Origin: Paroedura picta | Taxonomy: Eukaryota > Chordata > Lepidosauria > Squamata > Gekkonidae | NCBI RefSeq assembly: GCF_049243985.1 | Contig: NC_135373.1 | Coordinates: 9,568,501 to 9,632,500 of the forward strand | DNA length: 64,000 nt | Direction of reading: 5' to 3' | In this document: one piece after another, positions 40,881-52,800 of the stretch | How the letters are laid out: every line of letters starts with the position of its first letter | Numbering within the stretch: the first letter of the stretch is position 1 | Notes under the pieces: generated by a model | Database searches by the model: none | What the model saw: the letters and a program-made list of their open reading frames with translations, nothing else | What the model was told of the DNA's origin: nothing | Made by a program: the position numbers and the translations under genes

Positions 40881-41485
40881 TCTGAAATAGAAATACTTTT
40901 TGACTAGTGGGTGGGGAATGGGGAGGTGTGCTTTCGCTTCTGGAAAACAAGTTTGGGAAGGGTCTTTTTTTCCCCCTTTGGTACCATTTCACAAACCTGT
41001 TTGGCCAAAGAGACCTACAGGGCAAATAAAACCATAGAGGGCCGAGAGAGACTGGTTTTGCTTGTCCGGCTTGTCTTCAGAGAACTGAAATGCCTTTTGA
41101 AGAGTCTCAAGGATTGGGGGGGGGGGGCTCTCAGAACAACATTGGGTGTCTTTTGAGTGGAGCTGGGGGGAGAGGGCCAGGTTATCTCTTGGTTGTTCAT
41201 TTATACCCCACCTCTCTCCTTCAGGGACCCAAGGTGGCTCACGTCATTCACCCTTGCTCCATTTTATCTTCACAACGACCCTGTAAAGTAGGCTAGTGTG
41301 AGAAAACAAGTTTCCATGGCGGAGTAAGGTTAGAGGGGGCTCTGGAAAATCCTTTGGGCTTCTTGAGGGTCTACTGGACTCGAATCTAGCTGTTCTCTGG
41401 CTGGGTTTGCCACCTCTGGGCTGAGAAATTTGGGGAGGTTGATCTTGAGGAGGGAGGGGCTTCAATGAAGCATAATGCTCTAGAG

Positions 41486-41621
41486 CAGGGGTAGTCAACC
41501 TGTGGTCCTCTAGATGTCCATGGACTACAATTCCCATGAGCCCCTGCCAGCAAATGCTGGCAGGGGCTCATGGGAATTGTAGTCCATGGACATCTGGAGG
41601 ACCACAGGTTGACTACCCCTG
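41486..41621. mobile_element. Palindromic hAT MITE (GTAGTCAACC subtype), full 136 bp
   Basis: Hairpin with a perfect palindromic target duplication CTCTAGAG (41478-41485 and 41622-41629), the consensus target in this window. Confidence 0.93.
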
Positions 41622-41769
41622 CTCTAGAGTCCACCCTCCAAAGCGGCCAATTCAATTGTAATAGCAGGAGATTTTTTTAAAAATTATAAATGACTTTAAA
41701 AGGGGATTCAATCGAATCATGGAGGAAGAGTCCAGGGTGGCTGAGGTGAACCTCCCCCTTCAGAGGCAC

Positions 41770-41960
41770 TAAGCCTCTGAATCCCATATCCAGGAGGCCA
41801 CATAAGGAGTAGGTCTTCTCTGTTCTGTTGTTGGTCCTCCCGAGGAACTGGCTGGTCACTGTGGGAGACAGGACGCTGGACTAGACGGTCCATTAGCCTG
41901 ATCCAGCAGGGCTCTCCTGATGTCCTTGTTTCCTTACGAGGTCTCCAGTCACCACCTGGA
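41770..41960 (-). mobile_element. GGATCAGACC interspersed repeat, single copy
   Basis: On the minus strand it reads GGAGAGCCCTGCTGGATCAG, GTCTAGTCCAGCGTCCTGTC, GACCAGCCAGTTCCTCGGGA and GACCAACAACAGA, the same unit that forms tandem arrays at 51.1 and 55.0 kb. Confidence 0.65.
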
Positions 41961-42418
41961 GGTTGGCACACCTATCTGACAGCAAGGATTCAGACCTGGA
42001 TCTCTCAGTGATGCTGTTTGTTGTGGATGGTGCCCTGGCGCTCTGGCCAGCCTCCCAAGTGGTGTGCGGTCCTTGGACGTCATGTTTTTGTGGTCCTTTG
42101 TCCGTCGTTTCCAAGAATGTGCTTTGTGCAACCTTTTTGGCCCGGATCCAGCATGAGGTCGCTTCAGTTTTCACCGTCCTGGGGACAAAGGCAGGTGAGA
42201 CGGCTGAACTGAGCCGAGGCCAGGAGACATCAGCTCATGCGCCTGCAGGGGCAGAGACCCGAGGTGGCAGAATGACCACTGGGGTGGGATTGGCGAATCC
42301 CGTATTTGGAATACTCCCCAGGGTCTTCATGGGTTGGATTCTGGAGCAGGAAGGTGCACCGAGGACCCTGGCCTGTTCTGACCTCTCCGTTTCCATTTGT
42401 GCTTTTATCCCTCCAGAT

Positions 42419-42553
42419 CAGGGGTAGTCAAACTGCGGCCCTCCAGATGTCCATGGACTACAATTCCAGAAGCCCCTGCCAGCATATGCTGGCAGGGGCT
42501 TCTGGGAATTGTAGTCCATGGACATCTGGAGGGCCGCAGTTTGACTACCCCTG
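42419..42553. mobile_element. Palindromic hAT MITE, full length
   Basis: 135-bp hairpin with a perfect target duplication CTCCAGAT (42411-42418 and 42554-42561). Confidence 0.93.
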
Positions 42554-43252
42554 CTCCAGATCTTCAGGGCACAATTCAAGGTGTTGTTTGAGAACCAGAA
42601 AGCCTTACGAAGAGCTGGCCCTAAATAACTCCTGGGCGGCTCTCTTTCTCTGCTTCCCCCGTACGAAGAAAAGGCTTCCTAAAAGAAATTTGGGGCTACT
42701 TCACGGTGGCATTTTCTTTCTCCCCCCCCCTCTTTGTTTGTTTGTTTGTTTTTTTGAAGTTTATCATGGTAGAATTTCCCACCAGTTAAACATTCCTTCG
42801 GAGGGGCTGTTCTTCAGTGGCTAGGATGAAATACGTAGATAGACAGACAGAAAAACAGATTTATTCCCCACTTTCCATTGGTCTCCTCGCCTTGGTTTTC
42901 TCCTCACAACCACCCTGTGAGGGAGGCGAGGTCCGAGATCACATGGTGGAGAGAAGATTCGAACCTAGATTTCCCAGAACCCTTGGCTGGCGCTCTACCC
43001 CTTACAGGGAGTTGTTATTCTTGGTGTGAAGCGGCTGTAAGTGAAAGGGGAACACCCCGACAGGTTCAGACTCGGGGCAGTGTTCTCTTTACGACAGTAA
43101 GCAACTAGTGTTTGGAGGTAGACTGCTCCTAGAAACGGAGGCTCCATTCAGTGAGCGTGGCGGCTGGCCTTTGGTAGAGCTTGCCTCCGAGCGTTGGTCT
43201 AAACTCTTTTGACAGATGTGTGCAGTTGATACTTTTACAGTATACTTTAGGA

Positions 43253-43367
43253 CAGGGGTAGTCAAACTGCGGCCCTCCAGATGCCCATGGACTACAAATC
43301 CCATGGCAGGGGCTCATGGGAATTGTAGTCCATGGACATCTGGAGGGCCGCAGTTTGACTACCCCTG
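43253..43367. mobile_element. Palindromic hAT MITE, slightly shortened
   Basis: 115 bp. One arm lacks the GCCCCTGCCAGC part. Perfect target duplication CTTTAGGA (43245-43252 and 43368-43375). Confidence 0.92.
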
Positions 43368-45794
43368 CTTTAGGATTTCAGCAGTTGCTTCCTTCCCCCA
43401 CACCTTGGGAAGAATCCGTCGGAAAACTCAACTGTGTAAATAAACCGTCTGGATTCTCACCCAGGGCTTGGCTTCTCCTGTGCCAGAGTTCCAGAGCTGC
43501 TCGCAGGCTCAAAAAGGTGTATTGTGTGTGTGTGTGGGGGGGGAGCCCTGCCCTAACCGCTGCGCCGCCCCACCTCTCATTGCAAACACCCTCCGAAATC
43601 CAGCCGCACAAAACAGCATCATAAATCTTGGGTGGCTGGGGTGAGGCTGACCCTCTTTTCTTCCTCTCTTTCCCCTCCGCGACGGAGCAAAACAATGCCC
43701 CCACAGGAGCCTGCTGGACTACATTCATGTCCTGTTCGAGTTCTGGCAACAACAAGCCATCAATCTCTGGCGGAGGACAAGCCAGCCGCCTTTGGCGAGA
43801 GGCAGTGAACGTGCCTGTCATCATGCGCTCAGGCTGATGTAAAGGAGCATGCGACATTCCTCCTTTCTCCCCCCCCCCTTTGTTTTGGTCCTTTCGGGCC
43901 CACCCTCTCTGTTGCAACTGCTTGCAACTTAACTCGGTGTGTACTTCCGTGTCCCGACGTGGGCAGGCCCTCTGCAGAGTCAGGCCATTCCAGGAAACGG
44001 GCCACGCAGTGTCAGGCGGAAAGGGGTGGTTGGTGCCGGGAAGTCAGAGTGAGAGGCGAAAGCCAGTCCCGCCTCAAAGTGGCCCAGAACGGCAGGGGGA
44101 GGGGCTGCCAGGAGACCCCACGGAGGGGGGGGGGGAGTAGAGTGGCTGGGAGACGTGGGTTCAAATTTGTTTTGCCTCAGGAGGGGACCTTGGGTTACTC
44201 ATTCGCCTCACAACCTTCCTGCAAGGGAGATTGGGCTACAAGAGAAAGCCAGAAGACAGCATTTTAAAATACAGATGCTGTGGATTTCCTGCATTCTGCA
44301 GGGGGGTGGGCTAGATGACCCTGGAGGGCCCTTCAACTCTATGATTCTATGTAATTGGGTCTATGGCTAGGGTTGCCAGCCTCCGGGTGGTGGCTGGACG
44401 TCCCTGGGGATTACAGGCTTTAGAGATCAGTTCCTCTGGGGAAAATTGCTGCGTTGGAAGATGGATTCCGGAGTGTTGTTCTGCACGGATATCTCGCCCC
44501 CTCCCCAAACCCTGCCTCCCCCAGGATCCAACCCCCAAATCTCCAGGTATTTCCCAACCCAGTGGTCGCAACCTTCTCTGCTGTTGAGATGGTCTTTGAA
44601 TCACAAAGAGAGATTTTGGGCTTGGGTTTTGACCCACACTCCTGTACCAAGATGCCCCCCTCATGCTCATGGACAATTTGTTGGTCCCCTCTTCAGACAG
44701 CTGATAAATGTCGATGTTCTGTCAGACATGGCTTGGCTCACTTGCACGAGTTGTCTGGCACATGTTTTTGCACTGAACCCTCTGAATCCGGCTAGTTTTC
44801 AGCAGCACTCGCCAGCCTTTTCAGGAACGGTGTGTGGATAGCGACAAGACCTATGCTACAATCAGAACGTGGCCCTGCTCTTTAGGGTCGGGGAATTCCT
44901 GGAGGCTTCAGGCCAGAGCTTGGGGAGAGTGGAACGTAGGGAAGGAGGGAAGCCCAAGGGGGATGTGGTGCCTCTAAGGCTGGCATTTCCTCCAGGGGAG
45001 CCAATCTTTGGAGTCAGTTGTGACTTTAGGGGAACTCCAGGCAGAATCTGGCGGTTGGCAACCCTAAGCACCGTCCCTTTGCAGCATTTTTTACTCTGAT
45101 CTTGGCAAGGCAGGGAAGAAAGACTGGCTTTATCCTAGAAGTGAAGCGTCCCTGCTTCCTGTGAGCCCTCATACAGTTGCCAGCTCTAGGGGGGGAAATT
45201 CCTGGAGATCTGGGGGGAAGGGGTGGATCTTTGAGGTCTGGAGATCAGATCGACCTTGGGGGTGGGGGGAGGATAATGCCCTAATGCCCACCCCCAGAGC
45301 AGTCATTTACTCCAGGGAAACCTCTCTAGAGACCCTTCTAATTCCAGGAGAACTCCAGGGCTCACCTGGAGGCTGGCAAGCCTAGATTCGCCACCTGCAG
45401 CGTCTGTTGCTCGGGATGGGGCTGTCCAAGGGAGCAGGAAGTGTTTGTTTTCCAGGGGGCAGGCGAGTCAGACCCAACGGCCTTTGGCCCCTTCCAGAGT
45501 CATGACCCAATTGTTGCCGGCCACTGATGTAAGAGCTCTGCAATCTCCCTTCTTGCGGGTGACTCACTCTGAGATCATGAGCTCGAGTCCCTTCTTAATG
45601 GTCTGTGTCACAACTTCAGCACAAAAGATTGCTTTGTGCCCGGGCAGGAACCCGCAGCTACCTGCCGGGCGTTGGGGTTATCGGGAGGGCAGGATCCTGA
45701 CCCCGGCGGAAGGGGCATGTTTTCAAGGGAAACCTCGGCCTCGAGGAGCTCGGCCACTGACCAGGGCTCCCCGTTTCTTTGGCAGGGTGTCATC

Positions 45795-45967
45795 ATGAAA
45801 GAAGAGGTGGAAACGGGCGTCAGGTTCCTCTCCCGCCTGGTGAATCGATATGACAAGATGGCCAAGGGGCAGGTGGAACGCTTTGGAGAGAGTTTGGTCA
45901 CCGTGCTGTGCGAACGCTTCAGCGATCATTGGTACCCCGAGAACCCCGTCAAAGGACAGGCGTACAG
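45795..45967 (+). CDS. BTG-family gene, coding exon 1
   Basis: The exon begins at acceptor TTTGGCAG|GGTGTCATC (45786), nine bases before the ATG. It codes for residues 1-57 and part of 58, covering the first APRO helices and most of box A. The donor is CAG|GTACAC, phase 2. Confidence 0.9.
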
Positions 45968-46744
45968 GTACACCCACGTGTTCAGTGGAGGGTGGGTGGC
46001 CGAGGGGGTGGGGGTGGGGGGGGTAGCGCTTCAGTGCCTATCCCCATGTTCAAGAGGTGAGGCATCGTCTGGGACGGTGGGGTTTGGGCTCAATGAGACT
46101 CGACGGGATTTGAACCCGTCACTCTGCCATGACGTGACACCAGCCCGTTAGTGACAGAGACCCCTTTGCTTGGTCTAAAACCCTGCGTTTGATTATAATT
46201 TTTTAAAATGTATGTAAACGGCCCCCTTTATTCTTAACGGATACCCAAAGCAAGTTAGTTCGTGTCGTTCTCCTCTGTTTCTTCCTCACAACAACCTTGT
46301 GAGGAGGGGGAGGCTGAGAGTGTGTGACTGGCCTGAGGTCGCCCAACAAGCTTCCCAAGGCACGAGTGGGGATTCGAACCTGGAGCCTAGTCTGACACCT
46401 TGAGCCCCACACTGTGCGGTTTCTAAACACGAAGAGTCATAAAGTTTCTAAACAGCAGGGGTAGTCAAACTGCGGCCCTCCAGATGTCCATGGACTACAA
46501 TTCCCAGAAGCCCCTGCCAGCGAATGCTGGCAGGAGCTTCTGGGAATTGTAGTCCATGGACATCTGGAGGGCCGCAGTTTGACTACCCCCGCTAAACAGC
46601 ATCTGCCAGAACAACCTAATGGATTGCTTTACGGAGGTTACAGTTCTTAAAAAGCCCTCCCCTGGGGGGTGGCGGTTCATTTTAATGCAGCAACTTTCTG
46701 CATAGCATGAAGAATAACTATTTGTAACAGTTTCTTGCTTTTCC

Positions 46745-46810
<66 letters not shown>

Positions 46811-49800
46811 ATCACCCCTCTTGGAGTTGCCAAATCACAGAGGTGGACAACAAGTATAATATAATATTAAGACAGCAGTACAATCAACAATGCACTTTCA
46901 ATGCACCAGTAAATGACAGCAAAATCTACCGTTGATTATATTAACTAGGCAGAAGGAGGGATGGGAGGGTATTCAGATGGTGTGACTTCCTAGCTGACCT
47001 TAGCCACAGGCCTGGCAGAAGAGCTCTGTCTTGCAGTTCTGGCGGAACTTGATCTCCCTGGGGAAGCTAATTCTACCAGGTTTTGGTTGAGGCCGGATGT
47101 ATTTCTTTGGGACTGGGGGTCTTATCTGATTGGTATTTCTAGATTGCAGTGCTCTCTGGGGCATGTGGTCAGAGACCCGAGTTCAAGTCTGGTAGGGATC
47201 AGTTAAGCGTCTGCTCGCCACTCCCCCCCCCCACTTTTCATGAGGCTGTTCCAATTCCAGTTGTACAATCTTAATATTGCCCCTCCGCAGTGAGAAACTC
47301 CGCTCTGAGTTTCAACATTATATAGTCATTTCTCACTTCCTTCAGAGCACAAACAACCCCCCCCTCAAACACCTGTATTGAGGTCTGAGGAAGTGATGAA
47401 GTCAGAATGAATTGCTTAAAAAGCTCTGTTTGTGGTTTACATCTTAAGCAGTAACTTTCGACTCTTCAGAACTGGAATTCACCTACCAGCTGGTCTGCAA
47501 ATTGAGTCTCAGTTTTGATATGTTTATTCCTTTTATCTCCTCTTTATTACTCCTATTTCTTTTTTGACTGTGTGGGGGATGGGACATATTGATTTATCCT
47601 GCATTCCTTCTCCCCAGAGAACTGCAGGGGATCGGGTTAATTTAGCACTGGGGGCAAAGCTCATTGCACCCAGGGAAAGAACGGGTGCTAGGAGGCCTGC
47701 CTGCTCTGTGGCCTTCCTGGGGGCAAAAGCATTTCCTGGGAATTGTAGTCCATGGACATCTGGAGGGCCACCGTTTGACTACCCCTGGCATAAATCATGT
47801 TTTTGACACCCCTCCTCCCTCCCACCCCCGCCCCGGTTCCCACTCAGTCTTGAGATCCAGCATGGTGTAATACAGAGTGGCAGACTCTAACCTCAAAAGC
47901 TGGGTTCGAGTCCTCCAGGTGCAGCCAGCTGGGTTGCCAACCTCCTGGAGACTTTCAGGAATTACAACTGATCTCTAGGCAATAGTTGCCTTGGCGAGAA
48001 CAGCTGCATTGGAGGGCAACCACACAAAACAATACAATTTATCAATAATTTTAACTTTACATGATATATTATTAAAACCTTCAAATCATAAAAAACCCTT
48101 AAAATCAGTTGTGCCAGCGAATCTGCTAGTTGGCACGTTCAAGAGCATTTAGTTCTTCATTTCAGGGTTTTTTTGGGATGGGGAGATGGCCATGCATAGC
48201 AGGGGTGGCCAAAGTGTGGCTCCCCAGATGTATGCGGACTACAGTTCCCATGATCCCCTGATAGTACTGGCATGGTATCATGGGAATTGTAGTCCACATA
48301 CATCTGGAGAGCCGAAGTTTAGACACCATGATGCAGAGGGAGCCCAGTCAATGTTTAGCCAAATTGTCCTTTTGTGGCACTTCCACGGGCGCTTCAGACA
48401 TTGCCTTGCTTGTTTAACCTCCCGAGGTCTTCTGTTTCTTAAGTCAGCAACTCTGAACTGGAAAATACCTGGAGATTTTGGGGGTGGAGCTTAGGGACGG
48501 AAGGAACCTCAGCAGTGCATCATCTCATTGGCTCCCCTGTCCATTGCAGGCATTTTTTTTCGTCAGGGAAACTGATCTCCGTAATCTGGAGATCAGTAAC
48601 CATTCCAGATCTCCAGGGCCCCACTTGGGCATTGGCCACCCTGCCCATTCCTTCCTGCTCTTTGTTCCCAGAAATGATGCCAGTTGAGCCAGTGGCTGCC
48701 ACCAGGGGGCGCCAGATTCTGCGTTTGTTTCTGTAATCGCGGGGAGCAGATTGCAGGAAAGGAGGAGCTGCAGGAGTTATGCTCTGCGCTGGAGGCCGTT
48801 CTCGATGGGGTGTGGCCTGGCAGCAGAGGGCTGTTTAGGCGCTCCCAACGCAGCCATGTCGTTCGCCGGAGTGCATGGCAGACCGGTGGCCTAATGCCGC
48901 TTTCTGGAGTGCAATTGTTTGCCGAGCGAGCTGTGAAAATAGCTGTATTGTACCTCTCGGAGCTATTTGTATAGCCGATACGGACACTGTTTGTGTAGGG
49001 ATTGGCTGCTGGGTCGCTACCACCCCCACAGGTCATAGAGCTCTGCTGCTTGCGTGGGGCCGGACTGTAGGAGGCCAGCTGGATCCGTCCATTATTACGC
49101 GGCAATTCTATTGTGCACCGCGGTACGCAACTGAGTACACTGGACAGGACATCGTGTCCCTGAGCGAAGATACTGTCCCAAGTGTAGGTAACTGGTGCCG
49201 TAACGCCTTAAGAAGTCAGTTCTCCAAAGCCTGACCTGGGCAGCTCAGGCTAGCTCGATCCTGGCGGGTCTTGGAGGCTAAGAGGGGTCAGTCCTGGTGA
49301 GTTCTTGGATGGACGGGAAGCCCCCCGAGAAACTCCAGGATCTCTACCCAGAGGCAAGCAATGGCAAACCACCTCTGCTTGTCTCTGGCTTTGAAAACCC
49401 CATGGAATTGCCATATAGAAGAAGAAGAAGAAGAAGAAGAAGAAGAAGAAGAAGAAGAAGAAGAAGAAGAAGAAGAAGAAGAAGAAGAAGAAGAAGAAGA
49501 AGAAGAAGAAGAAGAAGAAGAGTTGGTTCTTATATGCCGCTTTTCCCTACCCGAAGGAGGCTCAAAGCAGCTTACAGTCGCCTTCCCATTCCTCTCCCCA
49601 CAACAGACACCCTGTGGGGTGGGTGAGGCTGAGAGAGCCCTGATATCACTGCTCGGTCAGAACAGTTCTATCAGTGCCATGGGGAGCCCAAGGTCACCCA
49701 ACTGGCTGCATGTGGAGGAGTGGTGAATCGAACCCGGCATGCCAGATTAGAAGTCTGCACTCCTAACCACTACACCAAACTGGCTCTCTATAGCAGCGGT

Positions 49801-52800
49801 GGCCAAACTGTGGCTTTCTGGATGCCCGTGGACTACAATTCCCATGAGTCTCTGCTGCCATAAATGTTAAAATAGATATAGATAAATAAATAGAGGGGAT
49901 GTCCCGTATTATTAGGGCTTGGGGGGTGGGGGCTGACCAGGTAGAAACGGATGATGGGCCGTTAATTCAAGACAAACGAAGCAAAGTCCGTCACATGACG
50001 GACTTACGGAACTCACTGCTGCAAGAAGTAGGCGTGGCCACCGGCTTAGGTGGCTTTATCTCCCACTGAGGCATTTATTTATTATGTCTTAATGTCTTAC
50101 TTATATTTGTATGCCGCCATTCCCACCACAGCTGGCTCATGAAAGTCACTAGTCTTCCTAGGTCAATGAAGGCTACCTTGCAGGGTTGTTATGAGGAGCG
50201 AGAGTCCGTATGATGTACGGATCAGGATGCTGCGCTTGAATCTGGGAGGCCAAGGTAAAAATCCTCACTCTCCCATGGAAGCTCCCCGAGTGACCTCAGG
50301 GCTATCCTACCACACAGGGCTGTTGTGAGGCTATAATGAGGAAGGGAAAAGTCATGGATTCCGCGTTCCCCGGACACAGCAGGATTTAAATATACTAGAG
50401 GTTGAGCAATCAATGTTTTTTAGAAATGATTCTAGTTGCTGTTCCCAAGATCCTTCTTGCTCTACATCTCAGCCCTGTTTTGACTCCTCCCACTCAGGTG
50501 TATCCGCATCAACAAATGGCAGAAGGTGGATGCCTCCCTCCTGAAAGCTTGCACGGACTGCGGTCTTGATTATTCGGAGCTGGCCTTGCCCCGGGAAATC
50601 TCAATCTGGATCGACCCTGGCGAAGTCAGCTGCAGGTGAGGTCCTTGAACATTGAGCTCCTTCCTCTTGGGGCTGAGTCTCTAGCGCCATCTGGTGATGA
50701 ATGCGGGTGTTGGTCCGTGGCTGGGGGCGGCGTTGTGTGGGTGGCGCGGATATCCATCAGGTTCCAACTCTCTTTGCTTTTGATGATGGGAGCCCTTTCT
50801 TGTGGTTCAGGATTCAGAAGAGAAAAGGTCACACTCTAGGTCAGGAGTAGTCAACCTGTGGTCCTCCAGATGTTCATGGACTACAATTCCCATGAGCCCC
50901 TGCCAGCAAACTCTGGCAGGGGCTCATAGGTATTGTAGTCCACAAACATCTGTAGGACCACGGGTTGACTACCCCTGCTGTATGTCCTTTCAATGCGGGC
51001 TGCAGCCTCAGTTGTCCTCAAGGCCATCCTGCCAGACTGCAGCTCTGTATTGGGAGGGAGGGTTACTTATGAGGTACAAACATGAAAACACAAAATGGGG
51101 AGTTGGGTTCAGATGCCGTTTCCTGAATCTGAGGACATTAGAAGAGCCCTGCTGGATCAAACCAATACTCCCATCTAGTCCAGTATCCTAATTCGCAGGG
51201 GCTGACCATTGGAGGTCCAGCAACAGGGAATGGAGGCCTTATTAGAAGAGCCCTGCTGGGTGAGGCAGCAACATAAGGGGAAGGCCTCAGCCTCTATGCC
51301 ATGCTGTTGGCCCTCCAGAGGAACCTGCGGTCCATCTACTCCCACATCCTGCCTCACACAGTGGCCAACCAGTTCCTCTGGAGAGCCAACAACAGGGCAT
51401 AGAGGCCGAGGCCTTCATAAGAACCTCAGAAGAGCCCTGCTGGATCAGACCAGGGGTCAATCTAGTCCAGCATCCTGCCTCACACAGTGGGCAAACAGTT
51501 CCTCTGAACGGCCAACAACAGGGCACAGAGGACGAGGCTTCATAAGAACCTCAGAAGAGCCCTGCTGGATCAGACTTATGTTCCACCCAGTCCCACATCC
51601 TGCCTCATGCAGTGCCTAACAAGTTCCTCTGGACGGCCAACTACAGGACATCCAGGCTGAGGCCCTCTCCTGATGTTGCTACTTCATACCCTATTTATTC
51701 TTGTGGCCATCGCAAAATCCTCTGGCAGCGAACCCCACATTTTAATATGTCGGACTTGTACCGATAGCCCAATCGCTGCACATCTAAGCTTCTGTAGAGG
51801 TAGTAATAATGTTCCTGGCAGTTGTCTTTATCAGCTGCATAGCAAGCCGGAATGGACAAAAGCGCCTGTTGAATCTTCTGCCTGCTAGAGTATCACACGG
51901 TCAGCCCTCCAGGGAAGCACCAATGGCCTAACCTCTACCCACTCTGTCCCCAACAGGCTGGGGGAGAACAACCAGTACTTCAAGGTCAAAGATGAAGAGA
52001 GAAGCAGCGGCAAAGCATCGCCAGAGCCAGAGACGTCTGACTACCATTCCGAATCTCCCTCGGAGTGCTCGTCGGAGGATGAGGGGTCAGTTAAAACTGG
52101 GGCAGCCGTACCAGTAGTGACAAGCAAAAGTCGGCCTCCTGGAAGCAGTTCTACCAAACAGGTGAGGGGAGAAGGATCCGAATTACTTTTTTGAACGGCT
52201 GTGGTGTGCTGGCCACTGCATTAGTGCTATGTTACCATAGCATTAGAGACTCTTGTGGCGCAGAGTGGTAAGGCAGCAGACATGCAGTCTGAAGGCTCTG
52301 CCCATGAGGCTGGGAGTTCGATCCCAGCAGCCGGCTCAAGGTTGACTCAGCCTTCCATCCTTCCGAGGTCGGTAAAATGAGTACCCAGCTTGCTGGGGAG
52401 TAAACAGTAATGACTGGGGAAGGCACTGGCAAACCACCCCGTATTGAATCTGCCATGAAAACGCTAGAGGGCGTCACTCCAAGGGTCAGACATGACTCGG
52501 TGCTTAAACAGGGGATACCTTTACCTTTGATGCTAACAGCACTAATGCTATGGTAAAGGTAAAGGTATCCCCTGTGCAAGCACCGAGTCATGTCTGCCCC
52601 TTGGAGTGACGCCCTCTAGTGTTTTCATGGCAGATTCAATACAGGGTGGTTTGCCAGTGCCTTCCCCAGTCATTACCGTTTACCCCCCAGAAGCAAGCTG
52701 GGTACTCATTTTACCAACCTCGGAAGGATGGAAGGCTGAGTCAACCTTGAGCCGGCTGCTGGGATCGAACTCCCAGCCTCATGGGCAGAGCTTTCAGACG

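Larger units (their letters stand above)
35467..45794. other. Probable BTG gene intron 1, repeats only
   Basis: Between the CpG region and the first coding exon I see hAT MITEs, SINE fragments and low-complexity runs (listed separately). Many short copies of a TCTCCAGG ... TGGAGGTTGGCAACC motif also occur here and elsewhere; it appears to be an old dispersed repeat. No exon-like open frame with conserved protein content was recognised. Confidence 0.5.

Noticed and set aside
42306-42824. A 172-codon plus-strand open frame as a gene
   Set aside because: Its middle is the palindromic hAT MITE at 42419-42553 and it ends in a poly-T/low-complexity stretch.
43378-43917. A 179-codon minus-strand open frame as a gene
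   Set aside because: No domain is recognised and it overlaps a GT microsatellite. It is kept out, though RNA data could revive it.
49225-49417. A 5S rRNA gene
   Set aside because: Only a diverged 3' half is present, joined to SINE body sequence and found in several degraded copies.
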